A DNA stretch of 64,000 bases from Lachnospiraceae bacterium (GCA_024399135.1 JAKSHY010000015.1:1-64000); one strand, 5' to 3'; shown: positions 1 to 8,232, counted from the first letter of the stretch. A program made the numbers and translations. Notes: generated by a model from the letters alone, not told the origin.

Positions 1-136
1 GTGTTTGTAAAGTATGACATAACGCATGAACTATGTGTTTGTAAAGTATGACATAGCGCATGAACTATGTGTTTGTAAAGAATGACATAACGTATGATCT
101 ATGTGTTTGTTATAAGTATAAATAAGAGTACGAACT
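1..136. repeat. 34-bp tandem repeats upstream of the SulP gene
   Basis: Three near-identical 34-bp units begin at 1, 35 and 69 (each opens GTGTTTGTAAAG and ends ACTAT or TCTAT), followed by a degenerate unit at about 103-138. The array is cut by the left edge, so its full copy number is unknown. Units differ by one to four bases and there are no unique spacers. The array leads directly into the 5' region of the SulP gene, and its ends resemble the ATATATTTGTAC motif at 137-148. Confidence 0.8.
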
Positions 137-176
137 ATATATTTGTACGAAAATATAAATAACGAGGAATGAAAAA

Positions 177-1829
177 ATGGGAAAAGAAAAGATTAAACCA
201 AAATTGTTTAGTGTCATGAAGACCTATACCAAGGAACAGTGCATCAAAGATATTGTTGCTGGTATCATTGTTGCAATTATCGCACTTCCACTGTCGATTG
301 CACTTGCTCTTGCATCGGGAGTTGGTCCTGAACAGGGTATTTATACAGCAATCGTGGCTGGATTCATTATTTCGTTTTTAGGCGGAAGCCGAGTTCAGAT
401 TGCTGGTCCTACAGCGGCGTTCGCAACAATTGTTGCAGGTATCGTGGCGAAGGATGGAATGGATGGATTAATCATCGCAACAATTCTTGCAGGTGTATTC
501 CTTATAGTGATGGGATTTTTAAGATTAGGAAGTTTAATTCGTTTCATACCTTACACTATAACAACAGGATTTACAGCAGGTATAGCAGTAACTCTTTTGA
601 TTGGACAGTTTAAAGATTTCGCCGGAATCAGCTATGTTGATGGTGCGAAGCCTGTTGAAACGATGGAAAAGCTTGAAGCATTCTTTTCTAATATTTCAAC
701 GATTAATTATCAGGCACTCATTGTCGGTGGCGTATGTCTTCTTATACTTATAGTATGGCCATATATATCAGCTAAGATTCCTGGTTCATTAATAGCAGTC
801 ATTGCCGGAATCTTAATGGTTAAATTCCTTGATATGAACGTTAATACAATTGGCGATTTATATACTATTAAGCCAGGACTTCCAGCACCAACAGTTCCTT
901 CTTTGAGTTTTCAGGTGGTTTGGAACCAGTTGCCTAATGCGCTTACTATAGCGGCACTCGCAGCAATAGAATCGCTTCTTTCATGTGTAGTTGCGGATAG
1001 TATGATAGCTTCCAAGCATAGATCAAATATGGAATTAATTGCCCAGGGTGCTGGTAATATTGGTTCAGCATTGTTCGGTGGAATTCCGGCAACAGGAGCC
1101 ATAGCAAGAACGGCTGCTAATATTAAAAATGGTGGTCGTACACCAATAGCTGGTATGGTTCACTCATTGGTATTAGTACTTGTTCTTTTAGTTCTCATGC
1201 CATATGCAGCACTCATTCCTATGCCTACTATCGCAGCAATTCTTTTCATTGTTGCATATAATATGTGTGGTTGGAGAACCTTCGCACACCTTTGCAAGAC
1301 AGCACCTAAATCTGATATTGCTGTAATGGTTACTACATTCGTGTTGACAGTAGTATTCGACCTTGTTGTTGCAATCGAAATTGGTATGGTTGCAGCCTGC
1401 GTTCTCTTTATGAAGAGAATGGCTGATGAGTCAGAAGTTAAGGGTTGGAAATACTTTGATGATGAAGATGATCCAGACAGAATTGAGCTTAGAACAGTTC
1501 CTAAGGAAGTAAGAGTTTATGAAATTAGTGGACCTATGTTCTTCGGAGTATCAGATCAGCTTACTTCTATTACTACTAAGGATTTCACTAAGGTTTTGGT
1601 TATTCGAATGAGAGGTGTACCTGCACTTGATGCAACAGCTATGCACTCACTTGATCTTTTGCTCGAGAGTTGCCAGAAGGAAGGTGTTCAGTTAGTCCTT
1701 TCACATGTTAATGAGCAGCCACTTCATACTATGCAGAAGGATGGCTTCATTGATAAGGTTGGAAAGGAAAACTTCTGTGCTCATATCGATGATGCACTTA
1801 ATCGTGCGGTTGAGCTTATTAATGCATAG
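177..1829 (+). CDS. SulP-family inorganic anion transporter with STAS domain
   Basis: A 550-residue inner-membrane permease of the SulP/SLC26 family, which moves sulfate, bicarbonate or other small anions, usually with H+ or Na+. Residues about 25-420 form the hydrophobic transport core; the N-terminal part has the family-typical run IVAGIIVAIIALPLSIALA and a following GGSRVQIAGPTAAF segment. Residues about 435-550 form a cytoplasmic STAS domain (ALDATAMHSLDLLLE). Length is normal for the family. The start is supported by a GAGGA Shine-Dalgarno sequence nine bases or so upstream. It stands alone, followed by a strong terminator at 1928. The substrate cannot be told from sequence; sulfate and bicarbonate are both possible. 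Confidence 0.93.
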   Translation: MGKEKIKPKLFSVMKTYTKEQCIKDIVAGIIVAIIALPLSIALALASGVGPEQGIYTAIVAGFIISFLGGSRVQIAGPTAAFATIVAGIVAKDGMDGLIIATILAGVFLIVMGFLRLGSLIRFIPYTITTGFTAGIAVTLLIGQFKDFAGISYVDGAKPVETMEKLEAFFSNISTINYQALIVGGVCLLILIVWPYISAKIPGSLIAVIAGILMVKFLDMNVNTIGDLYTIKPGLPAPTVPSLSFQVVWNQLPNALTIAALAAIESLLSCVVADSMIASKHRSNMELIAQGAGNIGSALFGGIPATGAIARTAANIKNGGRTPIAGMVHSLVLVLVLLVLMPYAALIPMPTIAAILFIVAYNMCGWRTFAHLCKTAPKSDIAVMVTTFVLTVVFDLVVAIEIGMVAACVLFMKRMADESEVKGWKYFDDEDDPDRIELRTVPKEVRVYEISGPMFFGVSDQLTSITTKDFTKVLVIRMRGVPALDATAMHSLDLLLESCQKEGVQLVLSHVNEQPLHTMQKDGFIDKVGKENFCAHIDDALNRAVELINA

Positions 1830-1927
1830 GAAAAGTATTTGCGCTGAGCATATGTTTAGAATGTGTATATAGAGATTATATATCCGGATTGAATATAGAA
1901 CATGAATACATGTGACATATTTTGAAG

Positions 1928-1956
1928 AGTGCGTCCAGCAGGACGCACTTTTTTTA
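1928..1956 (+). terminator. Rho-independent terminator after SulP gene
   Basis: A perfect 9-bp stem (AGTGCGTCC / GGACGCACT) closes a four-base loop and is followed by seven T residues. It lies about 100 bases after the SulP stop codon. Confidence 0.9.
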
Positions 1957-2016
1957 CTTTTTTCAATTATGACCTTGCTAAAAAGGCGGGGTTTGCTTGC
2001 TAAGAAGAAAAAATGC

Positions 2017-2431
2017 TGGGTCAAAAAGAGAGAATGTGGTGAAATTGACCCGCGGGAAGAAAAAGTCGTGGGTCAAAAAGGGAGAAAGTGGTGAATATGA
2101 CCCGCGAGAAGAAAAAGTCGTGGGTCAAAAAGAGAGAAAGTGGTGAATATGACCCGCGTGAAGAAAAAATAGTGGGTCAGAAAGATGTAATGCAGTAAAT
2201 CTGACCCGCGAGAAGAAAAAATGCTGGGTCAGAAAGATGGGATGTGGTAAATCTGACCCGCAAGAAGAAAAAATGCTGGGTCAAAAAGAGAGAAAGTGGT
2301 GAATATGACCCGTGGGAAGAAAAAGTCGTGGGTCAGAAAGATGGAACGCGGTGAATCTGACCCGCGAGAAGAAAAACGCTGGGTCAGAAAGAGAGAAAGT
2401 GGTGAATATGACCTGCGAGAAAAAATAAACA
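2017..2431. repeat. Eight-unit 52-bp tandem array of GGGTC/GACCC hairpins
   Basis: Units start at 2017, 2069, 2121, 2173, 2225, 2277, 2329 and 2380 (seven spacings of 52, 52, 52, 52, 52, 52 and 51). Each unit begins TGGGTCA and has GACCC about 29 bases later, so each can fold as a hairpin. Where the left arm reads GGGTCAGA (units 4, 5, 7) the right arm reads TCTGACCC, while in unit 1 GGGTCAA faces TTGACCC: paired changes that keep the stem. The period is not a multiple of three, so reading frames across it are not coding. A decayed half unit precedes 2017 and the last unit is degraded. Confidence 0.9.
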
Positions 2432-2497
2432 AACTGGAAAAAAGTTCCATCTTTTGGGTTACAGATTTTTCTTGCAGAAAAAGTATTTACAAATATA

Positions 2498-2526
2498 TTG
2501 CATAGTGCTACATTATGTAGTATAGA
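2498..2526 (+). promoter_or_regulatory. Candidate sigma-A promoter upstream of DegV-like gene
   Basis: TTGCAT (2498-2503), a 17-base spacer and TATAGA (2521-2526). The spacer contains the 13-base palindrome CTACATTATGTAG, which could be an operator of the TACA-n-TGTA type. The transcript would have a leader of roughly 150 bases before the gene at 2681. Confidence 0.45.
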
Positions 2527-2680
2527 AAACTACATGAAGTAAAAACATATATCACATAACGTGGGGTTGCATATTAAACACGGAACAATATATTAAGTTA
2601 ATATGTAAAACATATGATGCAAAGAGCATACTAGTGTAAGGTTGGTGCATTAGGTTATGTCAGAATGTGCGGAGGCAGAT

Positions 2681-3121
2681 ATGAGATATAAGATAGTAAC
2701 AGATAATAATTTGAATATACCAGAGGAACTAAAGAGCGATTTAAGAATAGAAAAGATTACAGCGGATAAGAACTGCCAGTATCCATCAGATTATGAAAAG
2801 GCATTCGATTCTGAAGCTGAAATGATAATAGTTCTTGCTTCTTCAGACAGCATAGGAAACAGCTATAGTACAGCAGTTGCTGGAAGACGTATGTATCTTG
2901 ATGGATTAAAGAGACAGGGAATGGCTAAGAAGAAAATATTCGTATTGGATTACGAATCTGCTTTGGCTAAAACAGAGGATATAGTTACATTGGCATTTAA
3001 GTCATGTGAAAAGGGACTGTCATTCGGGGATACATGCCTTGATTTAATGTTTTCTTATAATAAGATTAAGGTTGTTAATAACCTTGCAACATTTGCCGCT
3101 ATCTGTCCAGCAGGCGCGTAG
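2681..3121 (+). CDS. Truncated DegV-like protein (N-terminal half only)
   Basis: A 146-residue protein that resembles the N-terminal domain of DegV fatty-acid-binding proteins: KIVTDNNLNIPEEL at the start, an IIVLASSDSIGNSYSTA segment where DegV has its serine-rich ligand loop, and a FVLDYESAL strand. Full DegV proteins are about 280-300 residues; this one stops where the C-terminal domain should begin, and the usual stretch after the first strand is shortened as well. I chose the ATG at 2681 because GGAGG lies five to six bases upstream; an in-frame ATG at 2657 lacks a ribosome site. It is probably a decayed or domain-reduced DegV, and ligand binding is doubtful. It is flanked by repeats on both sides. 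Confidence 0.55.
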   Translation: MRYKIVTDNNLNIPEELKSDLRIEKITADKNCQYPSDYEKAFDSEAEMIIVLASSDSIGNSYSTAVAGRRMYLDGLKRQGMAKKKIFVLDYESALAKTEDIVTLAFKSCEKGLSFGDTCLDLMFSYNKIKVVNNLATFAAICPAGA

Positions 3122-3348
3122 TAACCTCAACAAATGCAAGGTTATGTATTACATATATTAGCTTAGCGCTAGACAGCAGGCGCGTAACAATCACAATAAA
3201 TGCCAAAATTTTCACAATAATCGTCAGCTCATAGGTAGGACTAAAGGTGCGTAATACCTGCACTAATTAACTTAGGTTTTTGTTTTATTTTCATATTAAG
3301 CTGTGAGTTGTGAAGTTAATTCACGCTCACAGCAAAAAAATTACCAAA
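3122..3348. other. Non-coding stretch with short repeats and a hairpin
   Basis: No gene is seen here. The end of the DegV-like gene (AGCAGGCGCGTA, about 3109-3120) is echoed at about 3177-3188 (AGCAGGCGCGTAAC) and weakly near 3247. A strong hairpin at 3300-3333 (GCTGTGAG / CTCACAGC with an inner GTGAA / TTCAC) is followed by A residues rather than T, so it is not a normal terminator on the + strand. Confidence 0.6.
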
Positions 3349-3374
3349 CGGACTCGTTTATAGAGTCCTTTTTT
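3349..3374 (+). terminator. Rho-independent terminator
   Basis: GGACTC / GAGTCC stem at 3350-3368 with a seven-base loop, followed by TTTTTTG and another T-rich run. It would end the transcript of the DegV-like gene. Confidence 0.8.
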
Positions 3375-3464
3375 GTATATTTTTTTTATTGCTTATATTG
3401 ACATAGTATGATAGTATATCCATGGTCTAAAGACATGTGTGCGTAATGCACGGACGATGAAGTA

Positions 3465-3620
3465 CAAATGTTGCTGAACTACGCACAACGAGTAAACAAC
3501 AATCACATATATTGTTGGACTGCGTACAGCAAATAAATAACAACGCAAATGTTGTTGAACTACGTACAACATGCAGACAACAAGGTGCAAATGTTGTCAC
3601 ACCGCATACACAGAGGAATG
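3465..3620. repeat. Degenerate 40-42-bp tandem repeats upstream of the ACT-domain gene
   Basis: Four related units begin near 3465, 3506, 3546 and 3588. Each opens with CAAATGTTG or a variant (CATATATTGTTG) and continues with a GAACTACGYACAAC-like block. The fourth unit runs into the ribosome site of the gene at 3631. The units carry facing TTG and CAA stretches that could pair. No protein is encoded and the spacing is too regular for chance. Confidence 0.65.
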
Positions 3621-3630
3621 TGAATATACC

Positions 3631-4068
3631 ATGAGTAGCAAATACTACGTTATTAAAGAACAGGCGGTTCCAGAGGTTCTATTAAAGGTTGTTAAAGCAA
3701 AGAAACTTTTAGATACTGGAAAGGCAGCTTCTATAAATGAAGCAACTGAGCTTGCTGGGATTTCGAGGAGTTCTTTCTATAAATATAAGGAAGACATTTT
3801 CGAGTTCCATGATAATGCAAATGGAAGAACCATTAATCTTAGCTTCCAGATGGAAGATGAGCCGGGACTTCTTTCGGATGTTCTTAGAATTATTGCAGAA
3901 ACGAAGGCAAACATATTAACAATTCATCAGAGTGTTCCGATTAATGGACTGGCATCTTTGAGTATTAGTATTCAGGTATTAGATTCAACCGGTGACATTT
4001 CAGAAATGGTATCCATGCTTGAAGACCACAGAGGTGTGCGAAATGTTAAAATGCTGGCCCAGGAATAA
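3631..4068 (+). CDS. UPF0735 / PheB-like ACT-domain protein
   Basis: A 145-residue cytoplasmic protein of the UPF0735 (PheB-like) family: an N-terminal helix-turn-helix-like segment (NEATELAGISRSSFYKYKEDI, residues about 38-58) followed by a C-terminal ACT domain (about 70-143, beginning LSFQMEDEPGLLSDVLRIIAE). ACT domains bind amino acids, so it is likely an amino-acid-responsive regulator. An upstream in-frame ATG at 3571 lies within the repeats and has no ribosome site; the ATG at 3631 has AGAGGAA upstream and matches the family start (SSKYYVIKEQAVPEVLLKVV). In many clostridia this family lies just upstream of hom, as here, which suggests a role in aspartate-family amino acid control. Confidence 0.88.
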   Translation: MSSKYYVIKEQAVPEVLLKVVKAKKLLDTGKAASINEATELAGISRSSFYKYKEDIFEFHDNANGRTINLSFQMEDEPGLLSDVLRIIAETKANILTIHQSVPINGLASLSISIQVLDSTGDISEMVSMLEDHRGVRNVKMLAQE

Positions 4069-4250
4069 CCAAGGTTGACATTCAGAGGATAAATTAAAAC
4101 GAGTAAATGCTCGCACAGGAGTAAAGCAGAGCCACATACAGTAAGTACTTGAAAATGAATAGATTCTCACACATGTCAGGTATGCTGCTAAACGTGTAAA
4201 ATAAAGAAAGTAAGAATAATATAGAATTAATATAGAGGAGACAAAGGGTA

Positions 4251-5453
4251 ATGATTAATATTGCAGTTTTAGGTTACGGCACAGTAGGAAGTGGAGTTGT
4301 GAATGTTATTGAGACTAATCACAGCAAGGTTAACCAAAAATCTACAGATGAAATTAATGTTAAGTATATTTTGGATTTAAGAGAATTCCCAGGTGACCCA
4401 TATGAGTCCAAGGTAGTTCACGATTTTAATACAATTCTTGAAGATGGAGATATTAAGATTATCTGTGAAACTATGGGTGGAACCAAGCCTGCATATGATT
4501 TTACTAAGAGTGCTCTATTAAAGGGCATAAGCGTATGTACTTCTAACAAGGAGTTAGTAGCCCAGCACGGACCAGAGCTTATTAAAATTGCTAAGGAAAA
4601 TAACTGTAACTATATGTTTGAGGCATCTGTTGGTGGTGGTATTCCAATTATTCGTCCACTTAATTCTTCATTAACTTCAGAAGATGTTGATGCTATTACA
4701 GGTATTTTAAACGGAACAACTAACTATATCTTAACTAAGATGGAAAACGAAGGCGCTGCTTTCGAAGATGTGCTTAAAAAGGCACAGGAACTTGGCTATG
4801 CAGAGAAGAATCCAGAGGCAGATGTTGAAGGATATGATGCAGGAAGAAAGATAGCTATTCTTACATCCCTGATGGCAGGTAAGAATATGAAATTTGAGAA
4901 TGTATATACAGAAGGAATTACCAAGATTACTTCTAAAGACTTTGATTATGCGAAAGCAATGAACCGCACAATTAAACTTTTCGGATTAAGCCGTAAGGAA
5001 AATGATGAGTACTATGCTATGGTTTCTCCGTTCATGGTAAGTAAGGATCATCCTATGGCAATGGTTAATGATGTATTTAATGCTATCTTCGTACATGGAA
5101 ACACACTGGGAGATACAATGTATTATGGAAGAGGCGCAGGCTCACTCCCTACAGCTTCGGCAGTTGTTTCAGATGTAATCGAATGTGCCAGAAATATTGG
5201 AAACAACGTTCCAGTATTCTGGGACGCAGAGGATGTCAAGATTAAGGGCGTTGATGATATCACGCATAAGTTCTTCGTAAGAGTATCTTCTGATAAGAAA
5301 GATGCTGCACTTAGAGTGTTCGGAAATATCGAAACTGTTGATAGTGTTGTAGACGGAGAATTCGCATTCGTAACTGAGCTTATGAGCGAGAAGAATTTTA
5401 AGAAGAGTGCAGACGAAGTATCTATTATTTCAAGAATTCGTTTGGTTGATTAA
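4251..5453 (+). CDS. hom: Homoserine dehydrogenase
   Basis: A 400-residue enzyme that reduces aspartate semialdehyde to homoserine, at the branch to threonine and methionine. The N-terminal Rossmann motif is LGYGTVGSG (G8, G10, G13). The catalytic domain carries the family signature NGTTNYIL (N154 onward) and VEGYDAGRK with D196 and K200 in the expected catalytic positions. The last 60 residues or so are a short ACT-like tail (FFVRVSSDKKDAAL), the usual place for threonine feedback. Start: AGAGGAGA about 11 bases upstream. It is followed by the homoserine-kinase-like gene (90 bases) and lysC, making an aspartate-family cluster. Confidence 0.95.
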   Translation: MINIAVLGYGTVGSGVVNVIETNHSKVNQKSTDEINVKYILDLREFPGDPYESKVVHDFNTILEDGDIKIICETMGGTKPAYDFTKSALLKGISVCTSNKELVAQHGPELIKIAKENNCNYMFEASVGGGIPIIRPLNSSLTSEDVDAITGILNGTTNYILTKMENEGAAFEDVLKKAQELGYAEKNPEADVEGYDAGRKIAILTSLMAGKNMKFENVYTEGITKITSKDFDYAKAMNRTIKLFGLSRKENDEYYAMVSPFMVSKDHPMAMVNDVFNAIFVHGNTLGDTMYYGRGAGSLPTASAVVSDVIECARNIGNNVPVFWDAEDVKIKGVDDITHKFFVRVSSDKKDAALRVFGNIETVDSVVDGEFAFVTELMSEKNFKKSADEVSIISRIRLVD

Positions 5454-5460
5454 CAGACTA

Positions 5461-5478
5461 TATATTTGTACAAATATA
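5461..5478. promoter_or_regulatory. 18-bp palindrome between hom and the PGM-like gene
   Basis: TATATTTGTACAAATATA is a perfect palindrome. It contains the ATATATTTGTAC motif (5460-5471) that recurs at 137, 6852 and, in reverse, near 8211 and 36791. It could be an operator or part of a small dispersed repeat. Confidence 0.45.
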
Positions 5479-5543
5479 CAGGTTATATAAAATTGATAAT
5501 AACTTGGCAAGCTGATAGCAGCCTGGCAAGATGAGGAGAGATT

Positions 5544-6746
5544 ATGAAATATGTAGTTATATTAGGTGATGGAATGGCTGATGAGCCAATAGAGAGCCTT
5601 GGTGGTAAGACACCGCTTGAGTATGCCAATACTCCTAACATGGATATGCTTAGTAAGAAATCCGAGGTGGGACTTTGTCACACTATTCCGGAAGGAATGA
5701 AACCAGGTTCTGATACAGCGAACCTTTCAGTCCTTGGATATGATCCTAAAAAGTATTATTCAGGCCGTTCACCATTAGAAGCACTGAGCATCGGCGTTCC
5801 TATGAAGGATACTGACATTGCGCTTAGAATGAACATTGTATCTATAACTGATGATCCTGATAAATCATTCGAGGAGCAGACAATAGTAGATCACAGTTCT
5901 TCAGAAATTAGCACTGAGGATTGTGCAGTTTTAGTAGAGGCGCTAAAGGAAAAGCTTCAGAGTGAGAAATTCCAGTTCTATGTAGGAACAAGCTATAGAC
6001 ACTGCCTTATCTGGAATGAGGGAAGGGTGATTGATTTAGTTCAGCCACACGATGTTCTTGGAACAACGATAGGACAGCATCTTCCAAAGGAGCAGGCTTT
6101 CCTTGATATGATGAAGATTAGTTTTGGCTTGTTGAAGGATCATCCTATTAATATAGAAAGAAAGAAACAGGGATTAAATCCAGCCAACTGCGCATGGTTC
6201 TGGGGAGCAGGAACTAAACCGATGCTTTCATCATTCGAAGAGAAGACGGGTCATAAGGGAATGATGGTTTCAGCAGTAGACTTGCTCAAGGGAATCGGAG
6301 TTGGCGCGAGCATGGGAGTAGCCAAGGTAGAAGGTGCTACTGGTGGCCTTCATACTAATTATGCAGGTAAGGTTAAGGCTGCGTTAGATGCTTTGGATAA
6401 TGGATATGATTTTTCTTACATACATGTTGAGGCACCAGATGAGATGGGGCATCAGGGTTCTGTAGAAAAGAAGGTTAAGGCTATTGAACTTCTTGACTCA
6501 GAAGTTATCGGACCAGTTTATGAAACTCTGAAAAATAAAGGTGAGGACTTCAGAATTCTTGTTATGCCGGATCATCCAACCCCTATAAGAGTAAGAACTC
6601 ATACTGCAAATCCTGTTCCATATATGATTTATGACAGCACTAATGAGCTTGAAAAGACATGGAATTATAATGAAAAGGAAGCTAAGGAGGGTGGAATCTA
6701 CGAGCCAGTAGGACATCATCTGATGGATACTTTTCTTTCGAAGTAA
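5544..6746 (+). CDS. ApgM-type phosphoglycerate mutase family protein, proposed homoserine kinase
   Basis: A 400-residue member of the alkaline-phosphatase superfamily, ApgM (archaeal-type cofactor-independent phosphoglycerate mutase) branch. Visible signatures are the metal-binding start VILGDGMADEP (residues 5-15), GSDTANLSVLGYDP, and the C-terminal MPDHPTP metal site. In bacteria with no canonical ThrB, this subgroup is found beside hom and thrC and has been proposed to act as homoserine kinase. Here it sits between hom and lysC, which fits that role far better than glycolysis. No GHMP-type thrB is seen in the window. Start: GAGGAGAG seven bases upstream. The glycolytic mutase reaction remains an alternative. 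Confidence 0.85.
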   Translation: MKYVVILGDGMADEPIESLGGKTPLEYANTPNMDMLSKKSEVGLCHTIPEGMKPGSDTANLSVLGYDPKKYYSGRSPLEALSIGVPMKDTDIALRMNIVSITDDPDKSFEEQTIVDHSSSEISTEDCAVLVEALKEKLQSEKFQFYVGTSYRHCLIWNEGRVIDLVQPHDVLGTTIGQHLPKEQAFLDMMKISFGLLKDHPINIERKKQGLNPANCAWFWGAGTKPMLSSFEEKTGHKGMMVSAVDLLKGIGVGASMGVAKVEGATGGLHTNYAGKVKAALDALDNGYDFSYIHVEAPDEMGHQGSVEKKVKAIELLDSEVIGPVYETLKNKGEDFRILVMPDHPTPIRVRTHTANPVPYMIYDSTNELEKTWNYNEKEAKEGGIYEPVGHHLMDTFLSK

Positions 6747-6843
6747 ATTAATTAGTTGCATAATACTGTATTCATACAGCGATTTTTAATGACAGTTAAT
6801 AATATTATTGAAGATATATAATTATGAAAGGAATCAGCTGTTA

Positions 6844-6861
6844 ACAAATATATATATTTGT
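6844..6861. promoter_or_regulatory. 18-bp palindrome in the lysC leader
   Basis: ACAAATATATATATTTGT is a perfect palindrome 26 bases before lysC. It is enclosed by a second pair of arms, GCTGTT (6837-6842) and AACAGC (6869-6874), so the leader can fold into a two-part hairpin ending next to the AGAGGAG ribosome site. It shares ATATATTTGTAC with the element after hom. It is far too small to be a lysine riboswitch. Confidence 0.45.
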
Positions 6862-6886
6862 ACTCAAAAACAGCAAAAGAGGAGAA

Positions 6887-8206
6887 ATGAAAAAGGTTGT
6901 AAAATTTGGAGGCAGTTCACTTGCATCCGCTGAACAGTTTAAGAAGGTTGGCGCTATTATTCGTGCTGATGAAGAAAGAGTATATGTAGTTCCATCTGCA
7001 CCAGGAAAGCGTGATTCTAAAGATACTAAGGTAACAGATATGCTTTATGGATGCTACGCATTGGCAGAAGAGGGAAAGGATTTTTCGAAGGAGCTTGCAG
7101 CTATTAAAGCAAGATACGAAGAAATCATTAAAGGCCTTGAACTTAATCTTTCATTAGATGAGCAGTTTAAGACTATAGAAGCTGACTTCAAGGCTAAAGC
7201 TGGTTCTGACTATGCAGCTTCACGTGGTGAGTTCTTAAACAGTATTATCATGGCAGATTATTTAGGCTATGACTGGATTGATGCTGCTACAGTTATTTTC
7301 TTTGATGAGGATGGTGAGTTTGATTCTGAGAAAACTAACAAGGTTTTAAGCAAGCTTTTGAAGGAGCATGATACAGCTGTTATTCCAGGTTTCTATGGTG
7401 CATATGAGAATGGAAAGGTTAAGACCTTCTCAAGAGGTGGTTCAGATATTACTGGTTCAATCGTTGCAAGAGCAGCTAAGGCTTCTGTATACGAGAACTG
7501 GACAGATGTTTCAGGATTCCTTATTACAGATCCAAGAATTATAGATAATCCAGAAGGAATTGATACTATTACATATAGAGAGCTTCGTGAGCTTTCATAC
7601 ATGGGAGCTTCCGTTCTTCATGAAGATGCAATCTTCCCAGTTAGAAGAGAAGGTATTCCGATTAATATCAGAAATACTAACAAGCCAGAAGACGCTGGTA
7701 CATGGATTGTTGAAAGTACATGCCAGAAGTCGAAGTTCACAATTACAGGTATCGCAGGTAAGAAGGGATTCTGTTCTGTAAGCGTTGATAAGGCTAAGAT
7801 GAATTCAGAAATCGGATTCGGACGTAAGGTTCTTCAGGCATTCGAAAACAATGGAATTTCTTTCGAGCATATGCCTTCAGGAATTGACACTATGACAGTA
7901 TTCGTTCATCAGGATGAATTCATGGATAAGGAGCAGAAGGTTGTATCTGAGATTCACCGCCTTGCCGATCCTGATGTAGTTGATATTGAATCAGATTTAG
8001 CTCTTATTGCGGTTGTTGGACGTGGAATGAAATCTACCAGAGGTACAGCAGGAAGAATCTTCTCAGCACTTGCTCACGCAGACGTTAACGTTAAGATGAT
8101 TGACCAGGGTTCTTCAGAGCTTAACATCATCATCGGTGTTGATAACGCTGATTTCGAAACAGCTATCAAGGCAATTTACGATATCTTCGTAACAGCTCAG
8201 CTGTAG
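6887..8206 (+). CDS. lysC: Aspartate kinase
   Basis: A 439-residue aspartokinase, which phosphorylates aspartate as the first step toward lysine, threonine and methionine. The nucleotide-binding start KFGGSS (residues 6-11) is present, followed by the kinase domain (SRGEFLNS, FSRGGSDITGS near 180-190, and ENWTDVSGFLITDPR). The C-terminal 140 residues hold paired ACT domains (ITGIAGKKGFCSVSVDK; LALIAVVGRGMKSTRGTAGRIF) for feedback control. Length and order are those of monofunctional clostridial enzymes. Start: AGAGGAG five bases upstream. It ends the hom cluster at a strong two-way terminator. Confidence 0.95.
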   Translation: MKKVVKFGGSSLASAEQFKKVGAIIRADEERVYVVPSAPGKRDSKDTKVTDMLYGCYALAEEGKDFSKELAAIKARYEEIIKGLELNLSLDEQFKTIEADFKAKAGSDYAASRGEFLNSIIMADYLGYDWIDAATVIFFDEDGEFDSEKTNKVLSKLLKEHDTAVIPGFYGAYENGKVKTFSRGGSDITGSIVARAAKASVYENWTDVSGFLITDPRIIDNPEGIDTITYRELRELSYMGASVLHEDAIFPVRREGIPINIRNTNKPEDAGTWIVESTCQKSKFTITGIAGKKGFCSVSVDKAKMNSEIGFGRKVLQAFENNGISFEHMPSGIDTMTVFVHQDEFMDKEQKVVSEIHRLADPDVVDIESDLALIAVVGRGMKSTRGTAGRIFSALAHADVNVKMIDQGSSELNIIIGVDNADFETAIKAIYDIFVTAQL

Positions 8207-8232
8207 TAGGACAAATATATAGGACACGAAAT

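Noticed and set aside
2017-2431. CRISPR array
   Set aside because: The units are contiguous with no unique spacers, and no cas genes are present. The same holds for the arrays at 1-136 and 3465-3620.
2229-2505. Open frames on both strands across the GGGTC repeat array
   Set aside because: The 52-base period shifts frame at every unit, ribosome sites are absent and the products are repetitive and basic. They follow from the repeat, not from coding.
3300-3333. Strong hairpin as a terminator
   Set aside because: It is followed by A residues, not T, on the + strand, and on the minus strand the following bases are mixed. The real terminator is at 3349.
6747-6886. Lysine riboswitch before lysC
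   Set aside because: The whole gap is 140 bases and shows none of the five-helix lysine riboswitch layout; only a small nested palindrome is present.
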